From JAIXRY01 sp031972855 (GTDB lineage Bacteria > Patescibacteriota > Minisyncoccia > Phycocordibacterales > UBA9973), in the NCBI GenBank assembly GCA_031972855.1, contig DALYDY010000002.1, positions 62,001 through 126,000 of the forward strand: 64,000 nucleotides of DNA, given 5' to 3'. This document shows, piece by piece, positions 41,723-50,358 of the stretch. Both the position numbers and the translations under genes were made by a program. Position 1 is the first letter of the stretch; every line of letters starts with the position of its first letter. The notes under the pieces are model-generated. The model ran no database searches, was not told the origin of the DNA, and saw only the letters and a list, made by a program, of their open reading frames with translations.

Positions 41723-43228
41723 ATGTCCGAGAATACAAACCCAAAAATCGTAACCCGTTTTGCACCTAGTCCTACTGGATATCTCCATGTGGGAGGCCTC
41801 CGTACAGCATTATATGCATATCTCATGGCCAAGAAGTCTGGTGGCAGATTCCTACTTCGTATTGAAGACACAGATCAAGCTCGCACGGTAGAAGGTGGAG
41901 TGGAGAATATCGCTCGCTCTCTTGCTTGGGCTGGAATTATTCCAGATGAAGGAATACAACTCGATGAAAACGGCGCTATTACAGAGACAGGTCACAATGG
42001 ACCATACACACAATCATTACGTTTACATCTATACAAAAAGTACGCAGAAGAATTGGTAGAAAAAGGATTTGCATACCCTTGCTTCTGTAGTTCAGAGCGA
42101 CTCGAAGAAGTGAAGAACCAAAGACAAGCCGACAAACTACCACCAGGATATGATGGCTTGTGTAAGACATTATCAAAAGAAGAAGTAGAAGCGAAATTGA
42201 AAGCAGGTGACAAACACGTAATTCGTCTCTCTATGCCCGAAGTTGGTGCGAGTGTATTCGAAGACCTCATTCGCGGAAAAGTTTCTTTTCAATATTCTGA
42301 TGTAGATGACCAAGTGCTTTTGAAGTCTGACGGATTCCCAACATACCACCTCGCTGTAGTAGTGGATGATCATCATATGGAAGTCACACATGTGATCCGT
42401 GGTGAAGAATGGATTTCTAGCACCCCAAAACACCTCTATCTATATGAATGCTTCGGATGGAATGCGCCACACTTCGCACACCTTCCACTTCTTCTAAATT
42501 CTGACCGTTCAAAGCTCTCAAAACGCCAAGGTGACGTCGCTGTAATGGATTACAAGGAGAAAGGATATCTTCCAGAAGCACTTTTGAACTTCGTGGCTTT
42601 CTTGGGCTGGAATCCAGGCGACGAAAGAGAACTCTTCACTCTAAAAGAATTAGTGGAAGAGTTCTCCCTCACAAAAGTGAACAAATCAGGCGCAATTTTC
42701 AATCTCGAAAAGCTTGATTGGTACAATCACGAATACTTGAAGAAATTATCTCATGAAGAATTCGAAAGCTATGTCGACAACTTCATGCCAAGCATTGCAA
42801 AGGAGAGTGACAATTACAAAGAAGTCCTCCCAAGACTTCTCGGTACACTTATCGAACGTATAGAAAAGGGTACAGACATCACAGAGACGTATAAAGAGAA
42901 TATTTCATATTTCTTCACAAAGCCTGTTTTAGACCCAGGAATCTTTTCATGGAAGGGTCTAAAAATTAAATACCCAAATTCAGACGAATGCACATCTATA
43001 TCAAAACAATACCTCGCCGAAGTTCGCGATATTCTCTCAAATCTTGAAGATGACAAGTGGAATGACAAAGAGGCGATAAAGGATGCAGTATGGCCTCTCA
43101 CAGACAAATATGGCCGTGGAGAAGTACTCTGGCCACTCCGTGTAACGCTTTCAGGCCGTGAAAAATCTCCCGACCCATTTGAACTTTGTTTTATTTTAGG
43201 TAAAGAAGAAGTTTTGAGAAGGATTTAA
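41723..43228 (+). CDS. gltX: Glutamyl-tRNA synthetase
   Basis: A 501-aa class I synthetase. RFAPSPTGYLHVGGLRTALY holds the HIGH-type motif and LLRIEDTDQART the Glu-binding site. CFCSSERLEEVKNQRQ matches the zinc-knuckle region, with only part of the Cys ligands. The KMSKS-equivalent is DRSKLSKRQGDVAV. ATG 41723 is chosen over 41693, since TAGAAT lies ten bases before it. Codon use is richer in GC than in the following genes. Confidence 0.95.
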   Translation: MSENTNPKIVTRFAPSPTGYLHVGGLRTALYAYLMAKKSGGRFLLRIEDTDQARTVEGGVENIARSLAWAGIIPDEGIQLDENGAITETGHNGPYTQSLRLHLYKKYAEELVEKGFAYPCFCSSERLEEVKNQRQADKLPPGYDGLCKTLSKEEVEAKLKAGDKHVIRLSMPEVGASVFEDLIRGKVSFQYSDVDDQVLLKSDGFPTYHLAVVVDDHHMEVTHVIRGEEWISSTPKHLYLYECFGWNAPHFAHLPLLLNSDRSKLSKRQGDVAVMDYKEKGYLPEALLNFVAFLGWNPGDERELFTLKELVEEFSLTKVNKSGAIFNLEKLDWYNHEYLKKLSHEEFESYVDNFMPSIAKESDNYKEVLPRLLGTLIERIEKGTDITETYKENISYFFTKPVLDPGIFSWKGLKIKYPNSDECTSISKQYLAEVRDILSNLEDDKWNDKEAIKDAVWPLTDKYGRGEVLWPLRVTLSGREKSPDPFELCFILGKEEVLRRI

Positions 43229-43232
43229 ATTT

Positions 43233-44369
43233 ATGGAAAAGAAGTCTTCAAATTCAAATTTACACAAAGCAAACAAAAATAAAAAAGATGAGTTTTATAC
43301 TCAACTTTTTGATATTGAAAAAGAATTAAAACATTATAAAGAACAATTTAAAGGTAAAGTTGTGTATTGTAATTGTGACGACCCATTTGAAAGTAATTTC
43401 TTTAAATATTTCGCTTCAAATTTTAATGCATTAGGATTAAAAAGATTGATTGCTACAAGTTACAAACCTTCACCAATTGCAAATACCCAGCTCGGACTTT
43501 TTGGAGATAATAAAACACTTACTACAGCAAAAGGTCGTCCAAAAAATAATGCTAATAAATTTATTATAAATGAAGTTCATGATATAGACAGTGATGGAGC
43601 TTTTGATTTACGTGATATTGCAGAACAACTCAAAGCAAATAAAAATAACGAATGGTCACCAATGGAAAATGATGGTGATTTTAGAAGTGATGAAAGTATT
43701 GAGCTTTTAAAACAGGCAGATATTGTAGTAACAAATCCACCCTTTTCATTGTTTAGGCAGTATATTGCACAGCTCGTAGAATACAATAAAAAATTTCTAG
43801 TTATCGGAAGTTTAAATGCTGTTAAATATAATTCAATTTTCAAATTAATCAAGAATAATCAATGTTGGTTAGGTTATAATAATGGTGCAAAAACTTATTT
43901 AGTTCCAAACAATTACGAACAAAAAAATATATTTGTAGGTGAAGATGGAAAAAAATATGCAAAAATGGGTAACACCTGTTGGTTTACAAATCTTGATATT
44001 CAAAAGCGTCATGAATCAATAGTCTTGTATAAAAAATATACAACAGAAGAATATTTTAAATATGATAATTATGACGCTATAGAAATTGGAGAACAAAAGA
44101 AAAATGGTAATTGGGAAGGTCGAATAGATATTATACCAATGGACTATGAGGGTGTAATGGGAGTACCTATTACTTTTATTGATAAATATAATCCTGAGCA
44201 GTTTGAAGCTTTAGGAGTTTTTGATGATAAAAGAGAAGAGGATGATGCTTTTATACAAGGAGTACCAACTTATGTTGACGAACAACACAAAAGATATGTT
44301 GGTCCTGTTTTAAAAGGAAAAGCTCTTTATACGCGTGTTTTAATTAAAAATAAAAAACCACAGAAATAA
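43233..44369 (+). CDS. Adenine-specific DNA methyltransferase, EcoRI-methylase-like
   Basis: A 378-aa enzyme matching the EcoRI-type adenine methylase family. The N-terminal KNKKDEFYTQLFDIEKELKH and VVYCNCDDPFESNFFKYF are characteristic. ADIVVTNPPFSLFRQYI holds the catalytic NPPF motif IV. These enzymes methylate adenine at a target site from S-adenosylmethionine. No EcoRI-like endonuclease is adjacent. It lies four bases after gltX and just before Fic and HNH genes, marking the start of a defence-like cluster. Sharply lower GC than gltX suggests acquisition. Confidence 0.85.
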   Translation: MEKKSSNSNLHKANKNKKDEFYTQLFDIEKELKHYKEQFKGKVVYCNCDDPFESNFFKYFASNFNALGLKRLIATSYKPSPIANTQLGLFGDNKTLTTAKGRPKNNANKFIINEVHDIDSDGAFDLRDIAEQLKANKNNEWSPMENDGDFRSDESIELLKQADIVVTNPPFSLFRQYIAQLVEYNKKFLVIGSLNAVKYNSIFKLIKNNQCWLGYNNGAKTYLVPNNYEQKNIFVGEDGKKYAKMGNTCWFTNLDIQKRHESIVLYKKYTTEEYFKYDNYDAIEIGEQKKNGNWEGRIDIIPMDYEGVMGVPITFIDKYNPEQFEALGVFDDKREEDDAFIQGVPTYVDEQHKRYVGPVLKGKALYTRVLIKNKKPQK

Positions 44370-44467
44370 ATATGATATATCTTATAATTTATACATGATA
44401 TATCTTTATATTTTTACTTAAAGTCATAAACCTTGTTTTATAAGTATATTTATTATAATATTGATAC

Positions 44468-45631
44468 ATGTTAGAAAACCTAAAAGATATATCTCAAATA
44501 GAATTAAAAGTTCCAAAACCTGAGTGGAGTAGCGATTTAGCTAATACTATTATAGAGTTAGAAGCTTTAAGAAAGAGAGAACTTAGAGGGTCTACCCCGA
44601 TTCATATTTTTTTTGAAATTAAAAATGTATTTCAATTTTTAGAAAGTATTGGTTCTGCTAGAATTGAAGGAAATCATACAACTATTTCAGAGTTTGTAGA
44701 AAAAATTATTGAGGAAGCAAACCCTAAAAAAGATGAGAGTTTAGCAGAAATATTAAACATTAACAAAGCTATTAGTTTTATTAATGATTTTATGTCTAAA
44801 GATAAAACCATAGACAAAGCTTTATTATTAGAAATTCATAAAATTGTAGTAAGTGGGTTAAATAGAGAAGGTGCTAAAATCATTGGTGATTACAGAAAAG
44901 AAAATGTAAACATATCAAACGCTATTGTAAAACCTCCAGAATTTATAAAAGTTAATGAATACATGGATAATTTATTTAATTTTATAAATGAGGTGAATGA
45001 CAGAGAAAATCATTTACTTAAAGTTGCAATTGCTCATCATTATTTTACAGTAATACACCCTTTTGATAACGGTAATGGGAGGGTTGTTCGTTTGCTAACT
45101 TTCTTAATGTTAATTAAGTATGGTTTTAATATAAAAAATGGAAATATTTTAAATCCAACAGCAATATTCTGTAATGATAGAAATATTTACTATAAAATGC
45201 TATCGGAAGCAGATAATGGAAATATAGAAAATTGGTGTGTATATGTATTATCTGGACTAAAAGAAGAGATAGATAAAATTGATAGAATAAGTAATATTAA
45301 ATATATTGTCAAAATTTTTAGTGATGTATTAGAGGATGCTTTAAATAAAAAATATATTGATGAGTATTTCTATAATGTATTATCGTTAATTATTAAAAAT
45401 AAAGACATGATTATTTCAGCTGGAGATCTTTCAGTTTTAGATAATATGGACTCTAATCTAAAACGATCAAGGATGATTAAAAAACTAAAAGATGCAAAAA
45501 TGATAAAATCTTTAGGTGGTGAAAAAAGTAGAACATATACTATTACTTTTAATGAAAACTTCTTACTTAGAAGTTTGATAAAAGTTTTAATAAATGAAAA
45601 ATTTATACCAGAATCATTGAATACAAAATAA
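44468..45631 (+). CDS. Fic-domain protein with built-in inhibitory helix
   Basis: A 387-aa protein. The catalytic loop HPFDNGNGRVVR (residues 197-208) is the canonical Fic AMPylation motif. An inhibitory (S/T)xxxE(G/N) motif appears N-terminally as SARIEG (63-68), so this is a class II, self-restrained Fic enzyme. The C-terminal region (VLDNMDSNLKRSRMIKKLKD) looks like a winged helix, possibly DNA-binding. TATAAT (44454-44459) lies eight bases before the ATG. The downstream DUF262-HNH gene follows by one base. The target is unknown. Confidence 0.92.
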   Translation: MLENLKDISQIELKVPKPEWSSDLANTIIELEALRKRELRGSTPIHIFFEIKNVFQFLESIGSARIEGNHTTISEFVEKIIEEANPKKDESLAEILNINKAISFINDFMSKDKTIDKALLLEIHKIVVSGLNREGAKIIGDYRKENVNISNAIVKPPEFIKVNEYMDNLFNFINEVNDRENHLLKVAIAHHYFTVIHPFDNGNGRVVRLLTFLMLIKYGFNIKNGNILNPTAIFCNDRNIYYKMLSEADNGNIENWCVYVLSGLKEEIDKIDRISNIKYIVKIFSDVLEDALNKKYIDEYFYNVLSLIIKNKDMIISAGDLSVLDNMDSNLKRSRMIKKLKDAKMIKSLGGEKSRTYTITFNENFLLRSLIKVLINEKFIPESLNTK

Positions 45632-45632
45632 A

Positions 45633-46736
45633 ATGAAGATAGATTTACATAAAATAAAAATAGCTGAAGTTGTAAAAGACTACAAAGACAGTGCTGAGGA
45701 AGGTGTTACTGCTTTTGGCGGAAAACTCGATATTCGTCCAAAATATCAAAGAGAATTCGTGTACGACACAAAACATCGTGACGAAGTAATTAAAACCGTT
45801 AAAAAAGATTTTCCACTCAATGTAATGTATTGGGTTAAAAAAGAAGATGAAAACTTTGAAGTACTTGATGGACAACAAAGAACTATTAGTATTGCTCAAT
45901 TTGTAAATGGAGATTTTTCTATTGATTTTAACGGGAGAATTGCAATGTTCCACAATCTAACAAAAGAAGAACAAGATCAAATTCTAAATTATGAATTGAT
46001 GATTTATCACTGTGAAGGACAAGAAAAAGAAAAACTTGACTGGTTCAAGATTATTAATATTGCAGGAATGGAACTAACACAACAAGAATTAAAAAACGCA
46101 GTATATACTGGCTCTTGGCTTTCTGACGCAAAACTCAAATTTAGTAAAACAAATTGTGCTGCATATTTACTTGCAAATGATGGCGGACAATTAGTAACAG
46201 GATCACCAATCCGTCAGGACTATTTAGAAACTGCATTAACTTGGATAAATAATGAAGATATTGAAGGTTATATGGCAAAGCATCAGCACGATACAAACGC
46301 AGATGAATTATGGCAGTATTTCCAAAATGTAATTCATTGGGCAAGAGAAGTTTTTCCAAATTACAGAAAAGAAATGGCGAGTGTAAATTGGGGTGAATTA
46401 TATAATGAATTTAATAAAAAGAAATTTGATTCATTAAAACTTGAGGAAGAAATTAAAAAATTAATGCAAGACGAAGATGTAACTAAAAAATCTGGTATTT
46501 ACCCATATGTTTTAACTCGCAAAGATAGATATCTTTCTATTCGTGCATTTACTCCAAATATGAAGCGCGAAGCATACGAAAGACAAAATGGTATTTGTTC
46601 ATCATGTAAAAAAGAATTTTCTATTGGAAATATGGAGGCAGATCATATTGACCCTTGGCACGAAGGTGGTAAGACTACAACAGAAAATTGTCAGATGTTG
46701 TGTAAAGAATGTAATAGAAGAAAGTCAGGAAAATAA
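45633..46736 (+). CDS. DUF262 (ParB-like) plus HNH nuclease protein
   Basis: A 367-aa two-domain protein. The N-terminal DUF262 region contains YQREFVYDTKHRDEVIKTV and VLDGQQRTISIAQFVNGDFS, a ParB-like NTP-binding/hydrolysing fold used in GmrSD-type modified-DNA restriction. The C-terminal HNH shows CSSCKKEF, MEADHIDPWHEGG and CKECNRRKSGK. It sits between Fic and another HNH gene in the methylase cluster, supporting a defence role. Intact, with a normal domain order. Confidence 0.88.
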   Translation: MKIDLHKIKIAEVVKDYKDSAEEGVTAFGGKLDIRPKYQREFVYDTKHRDEVIKTVKKDFPLNVMYWVKKEDENFEVLDGQQRTISIAQFVNGDFSIDFNGRIAMFHNLTKEEQDQILNYELMIYHCEGQEKEKLDWFKIINIAGMELTQQELKNAVYTGSWLSDAKLKFSKTNCAAYLLANDGGQLVTGSPIRQDYLETALTWINNEDIEGYMAKHQHDTNADELWQYFQNVIHWAREVFPNYRKEMASVNWGELYNEFNKKKFDSLKLEEEIKKLMQDEDVTKKSGIYPYVLTRKDRYLSIRAFTPNMKREAYERQNGICSSCKKEFSIGNMEADHIDPWHEGGKTTTENCQMLCKECNRRKSGK

Positions 46737-46738
46737 AT

Positions 46739-47261
46739 ATGAAAAGAGATAGTATTCCTACTGATATAAAACGAGCTGTTTTGGTTGAGGCAGGTCATCG
46801 TTGTGCTATTCCAACATGTCGCGCTACTACAACTGAAATTGCTCATATTATTCCTTGGTCTGAAACACAAGACAATTCATTTATTAATTTAATTGCACTT
46901 TGCCCTACATGTCATACAAGATTCGATCAAAAAAAAGAAATTGATCGTCTTTCAATTAAGATGTACAAACACAATCTTGGTATATTAAATAATCGTTACG
47001 GTGAATTTGAACGTAGATTGTTTGAGTATTTAGCAGTTTCAGGAGAAAGAGTTTTTGTCGTTGGTGCTGGAGGAGATTTACTTGTTGCAAATGGAGTAAA
47101 GGATGGTTTTTTTTGAAGACAAAAAAGTTGGTGGAATGGACTTAGCTATTTCTACTAGTAGTGGTTTTAAAAGAAACTTCCCAATGTCTTTTACTTATTG
47201 GGTTACAGATGTTGGTGTTGATTTTATTAAGCGATATGCAGATGGTAAAGATATTGAATAA
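46739..47261 (+). pseudogene. HNH endonuclease gene with a frameshift at a T8 run
   Basis: The upstream frame (46739-47116) gives 125 aa with an HNH core: C22...C27, AHIIPW with His36, and LCPTCHTRFD. It stops right after the T8 run at 47107-47114. In the next frame the sequence continues for 49 codons, FEDKKVGGMDLAIS then NFPMSFTYWVTDVGVDF, to TAA 47259-47261. Deleting one T restores a 173-aa protein. The N-terminal nuclease domain is complete, so the short form may be active. A T8 run is also a classic site for transcriptional slippage, so both forms could be made. Confidence 0.65.
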
Positions 47262-47297
47262 TAACTTGATTAAGAATTTGTATAAAAAATAAATAAA

Positions 47298-47954
47298 ATG
47301 CTCCAAAAACTAAAAATCCCACTATTTGCAATATTGTTCTCACTATCATTCATTTTGATTTGGAAAGTATTGAAGCTTCCATCGGACGAAGTAATGATTG
47401 AACTTGCACGTGGATGCTTCCTAAAATACGGATTCATCACCGTACTTATCGCCGCTATTATCGAAAGTATGCTTGTGGTGGGATGGTATCTACCAGGAGG
47501 GATTGTAATATTCTCTGGTGTCATACTCGCGTCAGGTCATCCATATCTCGCAATATTGTCTGTATCAGCGACAATCATCGGCTGTACTATCGGCTACACC
47601 GCGAACTATTTCCTCGGGAAATATGGCTGGTACAAATTATTCACCAAATTTGGATTGTCCAAGTCTCTCACTGAAGCCGAAATACAATTCGCAAAGTATG
47701 GATACAAGGCGATGTATATGTCGTATTGGCAGCCCAATCTCGCAGCTCTCATATCTACTTGTGCCGGAATTACAAAAGCACCATTCTGGAAATTCTTCCT
47801 CTCTTCTTTTACTGCGACAATACTCTGGTCAATATTCTGGGGAAGTTCGACATATATTCTCGGTGAGAAAATTCTGTCATATTTGGGAATTGTATTCTTT
47901 GGAATAATGATAGGGTGGATAGGATATATAGTCTATAAGAATTATAGGAAATAA
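47298..47954 (+). CDS. DedA-family membrane protein
   Basis: A 218-aa DedA/SNARE-associated (VTT) protein with about five hydrophobic segments. AIIESMLVVGWYLPGGIVIF is the family core, followed by GYTANYFLGKYGWYKLFTKFG and a C-terminal SSFTATILWSIFWGSSTY. Relatives scramble or transport undecaprenyl phosphate and other lipids. The basic Arg of the typical F-x-R-(W/F)-x-P motif is replaced here by MSYWQPNLA. Codon use is GC-richer than the preceding cluster. Confidence 0.82.
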   Translation: MLQKLKIPLFAILFSLSFILIWKVLKLPSDEVMIELARGCFLKYGFITVLIAAIIESMLVVGWYLPGGIVIFSGVILASGHPYLAILSVSATIIGCTIGYTANYFLGKYGWYKLFTKFGLSKSLTEAEIQFAKYGYKAMYMSYWQPNLAALISTCAGITKAPFWKFFLSSFTATILWSIFWGSSTYILGEKILSYLGIVFFGIMIGWIGYIVYKNYRK

Positions 47955-47971
47955 TTTATAATAAATATTAC

Positions 47972-48421
47972 ATGAACGACGCACAACAAAAATTACAATC
48001 TGCTATGGCATACGCGATCAAAAATCGTCCAAAGGTTGGAGGGTTTCCATTTCTTGCTGAATGTCTAAGGAAGGCTGGTGTTAAGAAAAATATTTGGTCA
48101 CTTCCTAGTGCCGAGAGTATCTATATCACAAAAGAAGGCTCTCTAGTAAAGCCTGGTGTACCTTTGGTGTCTGAAATGACACCTGTACCAGACTTCGACA
48201 AAGAAGCACTCGTCAAAGCTCTCCAAAAAGATCAAGCGGGTGAAAGCACATTTCCAGAATTCCTACTCGCTACATGGAATGCAGGAGTTGTGAGCTATGA
48301 AGTGGACTTCATAGAACGTACAGTGTCATACCGTGGCGCTCTCGGTGAAGAATATGTAGAATCATATCCAAAAGTAGAAGTGGGCAAAGATGACGATCTG
48401 GATATACTTATGTTTGTATAA
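47972..48421 (+). CDS. DUF1398-like protein
   Basis: A 149-aa cytoplasmic protein. FPEFLLATWNAGVVSYEVDF and RTVSYRGALGEEYVESYP match the DUF1398 (YbcV-like) pattern of unknown function. The N-terminal part, GFPFLAECLRKAGVKKNIWS, resembles a second copy of the same fold. TATAAT (47957-47962) lies nine bases before the ATG. Confidence 0.7.
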   Translation: MNDAQQKLQSAMAYAIKNRPKVGGFPFLAECLRKAGVKKNIWSLPSAESIYITKEGSLVKPGVPLVSEMTPVPDFDKEALVKALQKDQAGESTFPEFLLATWNAGVVSYEVDFIERTVSYRGALGEEYVESYPKVEVGKDDDLDILMFV

Positions 48422-48443
48422 ATACCTACTATATAATAATTTT

Positions 48444-48944
48444 ATGACTAAGTTTTATATATTTATTTCGATAATGATTGGTGCTATTTTATTTATAAAA
48501 TTATTAGGTGAGAATTCCTCTAAAAAAGAAAAAGTTAAACCTCTTTATAAATACAAAAAGAAAGACTTCTTAATCACTCGCCCTGAACATGAATTTTTTG
48601 ATATTCTTGTTGAAATTCTTGGTGATAAATATCATGTATTCACTCAAGTACATTTACCAACAATTCTTGACCATAAAGTACCTAATGGCCAAAATTGGAA
48701 AGGGGCTTTTAGTCATATAAATGGAAAGTCTGTTGATTTTGTTATTTGTGACAAAGATTATATAAAACCACTACTCGCTATCGAGCTAGATGACAAGAGT
48801 CATGAAAGAGAAGATAGAATATTACGTGATAGTGAAGTAGAGAGAATGATGGAAGAATCTGGAATGAAACTTGTACGTTTCGAGAATCATGGTAATTTTG
48901 ATAAAGAAGAGATAAGAAAAACTATTTTAGAAAAGTTAAATTAG
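48444..48944 (+). CDS. DUF2726 protein, predicted PD-(D/E)xK-like nuclease fold, membrane-anchored
   Basis: A 166-aa protein. An N-terminal transmembrane helix (about 3-20) precedes a DUF2726 domain with TRPEHEFFDILVEIL, SVDFVICDKDYIKPLLAIEL and DDKSHEREDRILRDSEVE. The D...(I)ELDD pattern fits the restriction-nuclease-like core. The start is placed at 48444 because TATAAT (48432-48437) lies six bases upstream; a longer frame from 48390 would include the promoter. Biological role unknown. Confidence 0.78.
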   Translation: MTKFYIFISIMIGAILFIKLLGENSSKKEKVKPLYKYKKKDFLITRPEHEFFDILVEILGDKYHVFTQVHLPTILDHKVPNGQNWKGAFSHINGKSVDFVICDKDYIKPLLAIELDDKSHEREDRILRDSEVERMMEESGMKLVRFENHGNFDKEEIRKTILEKLN

Positions 48945-48950
48945 ATTTTT

Positions 48951-48990
48951 ATTCCTCACACAATGTTCTAAGTTTTGCGTGAGGAATTTT
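48951..48990 (+). terminator. Terminator after the DUF2726 gene
   Basis: Stem ATTCCTCAC/GTGAGGAAT with a 19-base loop, followed by TTT. Confidence 0.65.
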
Positions 48991-48998
48991 AGTATATA

Positions 48999-49025
48999 TT
49001 GACAATATGTAAAACATATTATAAT
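48999..49025 (+). promoter_or_regulatory. Promoter upstream of the 49137 gene
   Basis: TTGACA (48999-49004), 15 bp, TATAAT (49020-49025). The predicted leader is about 105 nt and contains a terminator-like hairpin. Confidence 0.55.
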
Positions 49026-49061
49026 GTAGCATTATATACAGCTCTTTCAAGGTCATAGATT

Positions 49062-49117
49062 TTGGTTTGGAGACCCTAGGTCATTTACAGGGGTTAGGGT
49101 CTCTAAACCAATTTTAT
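49062..49117 (+). promoter_or_regulatory. Leader hairpin, candidate attenuator of the 49137 gene
   Basis: A 17-bp stem (49062-49078 with 49095-49111, one G-U pair) with a 16-base loop is followed by TTTTATAA, and ends about 20 bases before the next ATG. It looks like an intrinsic terminator placed in a 5' leader. AGGTCAT occurs twice in the leader, once before and once inside the loop, giving possible alternative pairing. Confidence 0.5.
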
Positions 49118-49136
49118 AACCACTAAATAAAAAGTA

Positions 49137-49454
49137 ATGAAAAAAACAACCATTGTTAATCTCTATGAGTTTATTCAACTATTAGAGGATCAGAAGGTAA
49201 AGGGATTTAAATTTCCAAACCTTGAACAAATTATTTTTCATCTTTCTCAACAAAAAGAAGAAAATGACACTTTTATTCCAATAGGAACAGGAGAATTTAT
49301 TGCCTTAATAAGGCCAAATATTTTCCCGGACGAGTTACAATTCATTAATAAAGTTGGCAACTTTATTGTAGTTGTAATGGAAGTAAGTCATTTAAACAGG
49401 GTTTTCTTAAACGGAAAATCGTTGATTACCTGGACGATTCCACAAGAAGGGTAG
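49137..49454 (+). CDS. Hypothetical protein, 105 aa
   Basis: Unrecognised soluble protein. The helical N-terminus VNLYEFIQLLEDQKVKGFKF is followed by a strand-rich half (FIALIRPNIFPDELQF, NFIVVVMEVSHLNRVF). It is the only gene of its transcript, behind a leader hairpin and ahead of a terminator. Confidence 0.55.
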   Translation: MKKTTIVNLYEFIQLLEDQKVKGFKFPNLEQIIFHLSQQKEENDTFIPIGTGEFIALIRPNIFPDELQFINKVGNFIVVVMEVSHLNRVFLNGKSLITWTIPQEG

Positions 49455-49476
49455 TAAATGATGTACAATCATTTAG

Positions 49477-49510
49477 ATACATCCACCTAATTTAAAGTGG
49501 ATGTATTTTT
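49477..49510 (+). terminator. Terminator after the 49137 gene
   Basis: Perfect 10-bp stem ATACATCCAC/GTGGATGTAT with a 10-base loop and T4. Confidence 0.82.
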
Positions 49511-49563
49511 AATTTTAAGTGCTATAATTTTTTTGTATTATTATTTTAAAATCGTAAAAATAT

Positions 49564-49821
49564 ATGGAAAATACAAAAAATAAATGTAAAGCTTGTGAGA
49601 GTTGTCTAATGCCTTTTGATAAGGACCCAATGGGAGACAAAAGAGAGAATCCTAGATACTGTAGCTACTGCTTCAACAATGGAAAATTGTGTTATGAAGG
49701 TACAGACTTAAAAGAATTCCAAAAGGTGTGTTATGAATCAATGCGCAAAAATGGTACTCCATATATACTCGCAAAACTATACACATTTATGATCCGTTTC
49801 GCCCCACGTTGGAAGAAATAG
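49564..49821 (+). CDS. Putative zinc-ribbon protein, 85 aa
   Basis: A small protein with CKACESCLMPF and YCSYCFNNGKLCY, matching the putative zinc-ribbon family whose members carry the CxSCxMP...YCxYCxxxG pattern. The C-terminal helix PYILAKLYTFMIRFAPRWKK is basic and amphipathic. It is followed one base later by a Nudix gene, so they form an operon. TATAAT at 49523-49528 gives a leader of about 30 bases. Confidence 0.78.
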   Translation: MENTKNKCKACESCLMPFDKDPMGDKRENPRYCSYCFNNGKLCYEGTDLKEFQKVCYESMRKNGTPYILAKLYTFMIRFAPRWKK

Positions 49822-49822
49822 T

Positions 49823-50329
49823 ATGATTACATCAAAATTTATAGACAAAAAAGGAATAGAATATACTTTTGAATATCACGAATGTGATGATTTTAACGAT
49901 CTTCCACAAGAAAGAGTGAAGCAAGTCTACGGAGTTTGTTTTACACAACCAGACAAGATAGTCCTTGGTTTTGGTTGGTTTGGTGGACATGAAAAATCAT
50001 GGGGCCTCATTGGTGGATCTATAGAAAAAGGAGAAACTATTGAAGAAACTTTTACAAGAGAAATACAAGAAGAATCAAATATGAAAGTCTTGGATTTCAC
50101 GCCTATTGGATATCAAAAAGTGACGACAGAAGGAAAAGAACCTATATACGAACTTCGAGTATCCGCAAAAGTTGAACCATTTGGAGATTTCGTAGAAGAT
50201 CCAATGGGTGGAATTACAGAAATTAAAATCGTAGATGTAAAAGAATATAAAAATTATTTTGATTGGGGAGAAATAGGAGACGCTATAATAAAAAGAGGAT
50301 ACGAAATATCTTCAAAATTTTTTAAATAA
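49823..50329 (+). CDS. Nudix hydrolase
   Basis: A 168-aa pyrophosphohydrolase. The Nudix box is GGSIEKGETIEETFTREIQE followed by ESN, with the REUxEE core present as REIQEE. Preceding strands VCFTQPDKIVLGFGWFGGHE form the fold. The substrate (damaged nucleotide, ADP-ribose or cap-like) is not evident. It starts one base after the zinc-ribbon gene and ends on a terminator. Confidence 0.88.
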   Translation: MITSKFIDKKGIEYTFEYHECDDFNDLPQERVKQVYGVCFTQPDKIVLGFGWFGGHEKSWGLIGGSIEKGETIEETFTREIQEESNMKVLDFTPIGYQKVTTEGKEPIYELRVSAKVEPFGDFVEDPMGGITEIKIVDVKEYKNYFDWGEIGDAIIKRGYEISSKFFK

Positions 50330-50356
50330 AAACCCGCTTTAATAGGCGGGTTTTGT
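50328..50356. terminator. Terminator after the Nudix gene, facing the GNAT gene
   Basis: Stem AAAACCCGC/GCGGGTTTT with an 8-base loop, A-rich and T-rich flanks. Confidence 0.82.
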
Positions 50357-50358
50357 TT

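Noticed and set aside
35943..47116. UGA reassigned to an amino acid, as in some CPR lineages
   Set aside because: UGA ends the MGMT-like gene exactly at an ATGA overlap (56370-56372), and the other UGAs lie at frameshift points; Gly codons are GGN.
47414..47907. Two alternative plus frames inside the DedA gene
   Set aside because: The DedA frame has clear family motifs and membrane helices; the others read as basic, repetitive shadows.
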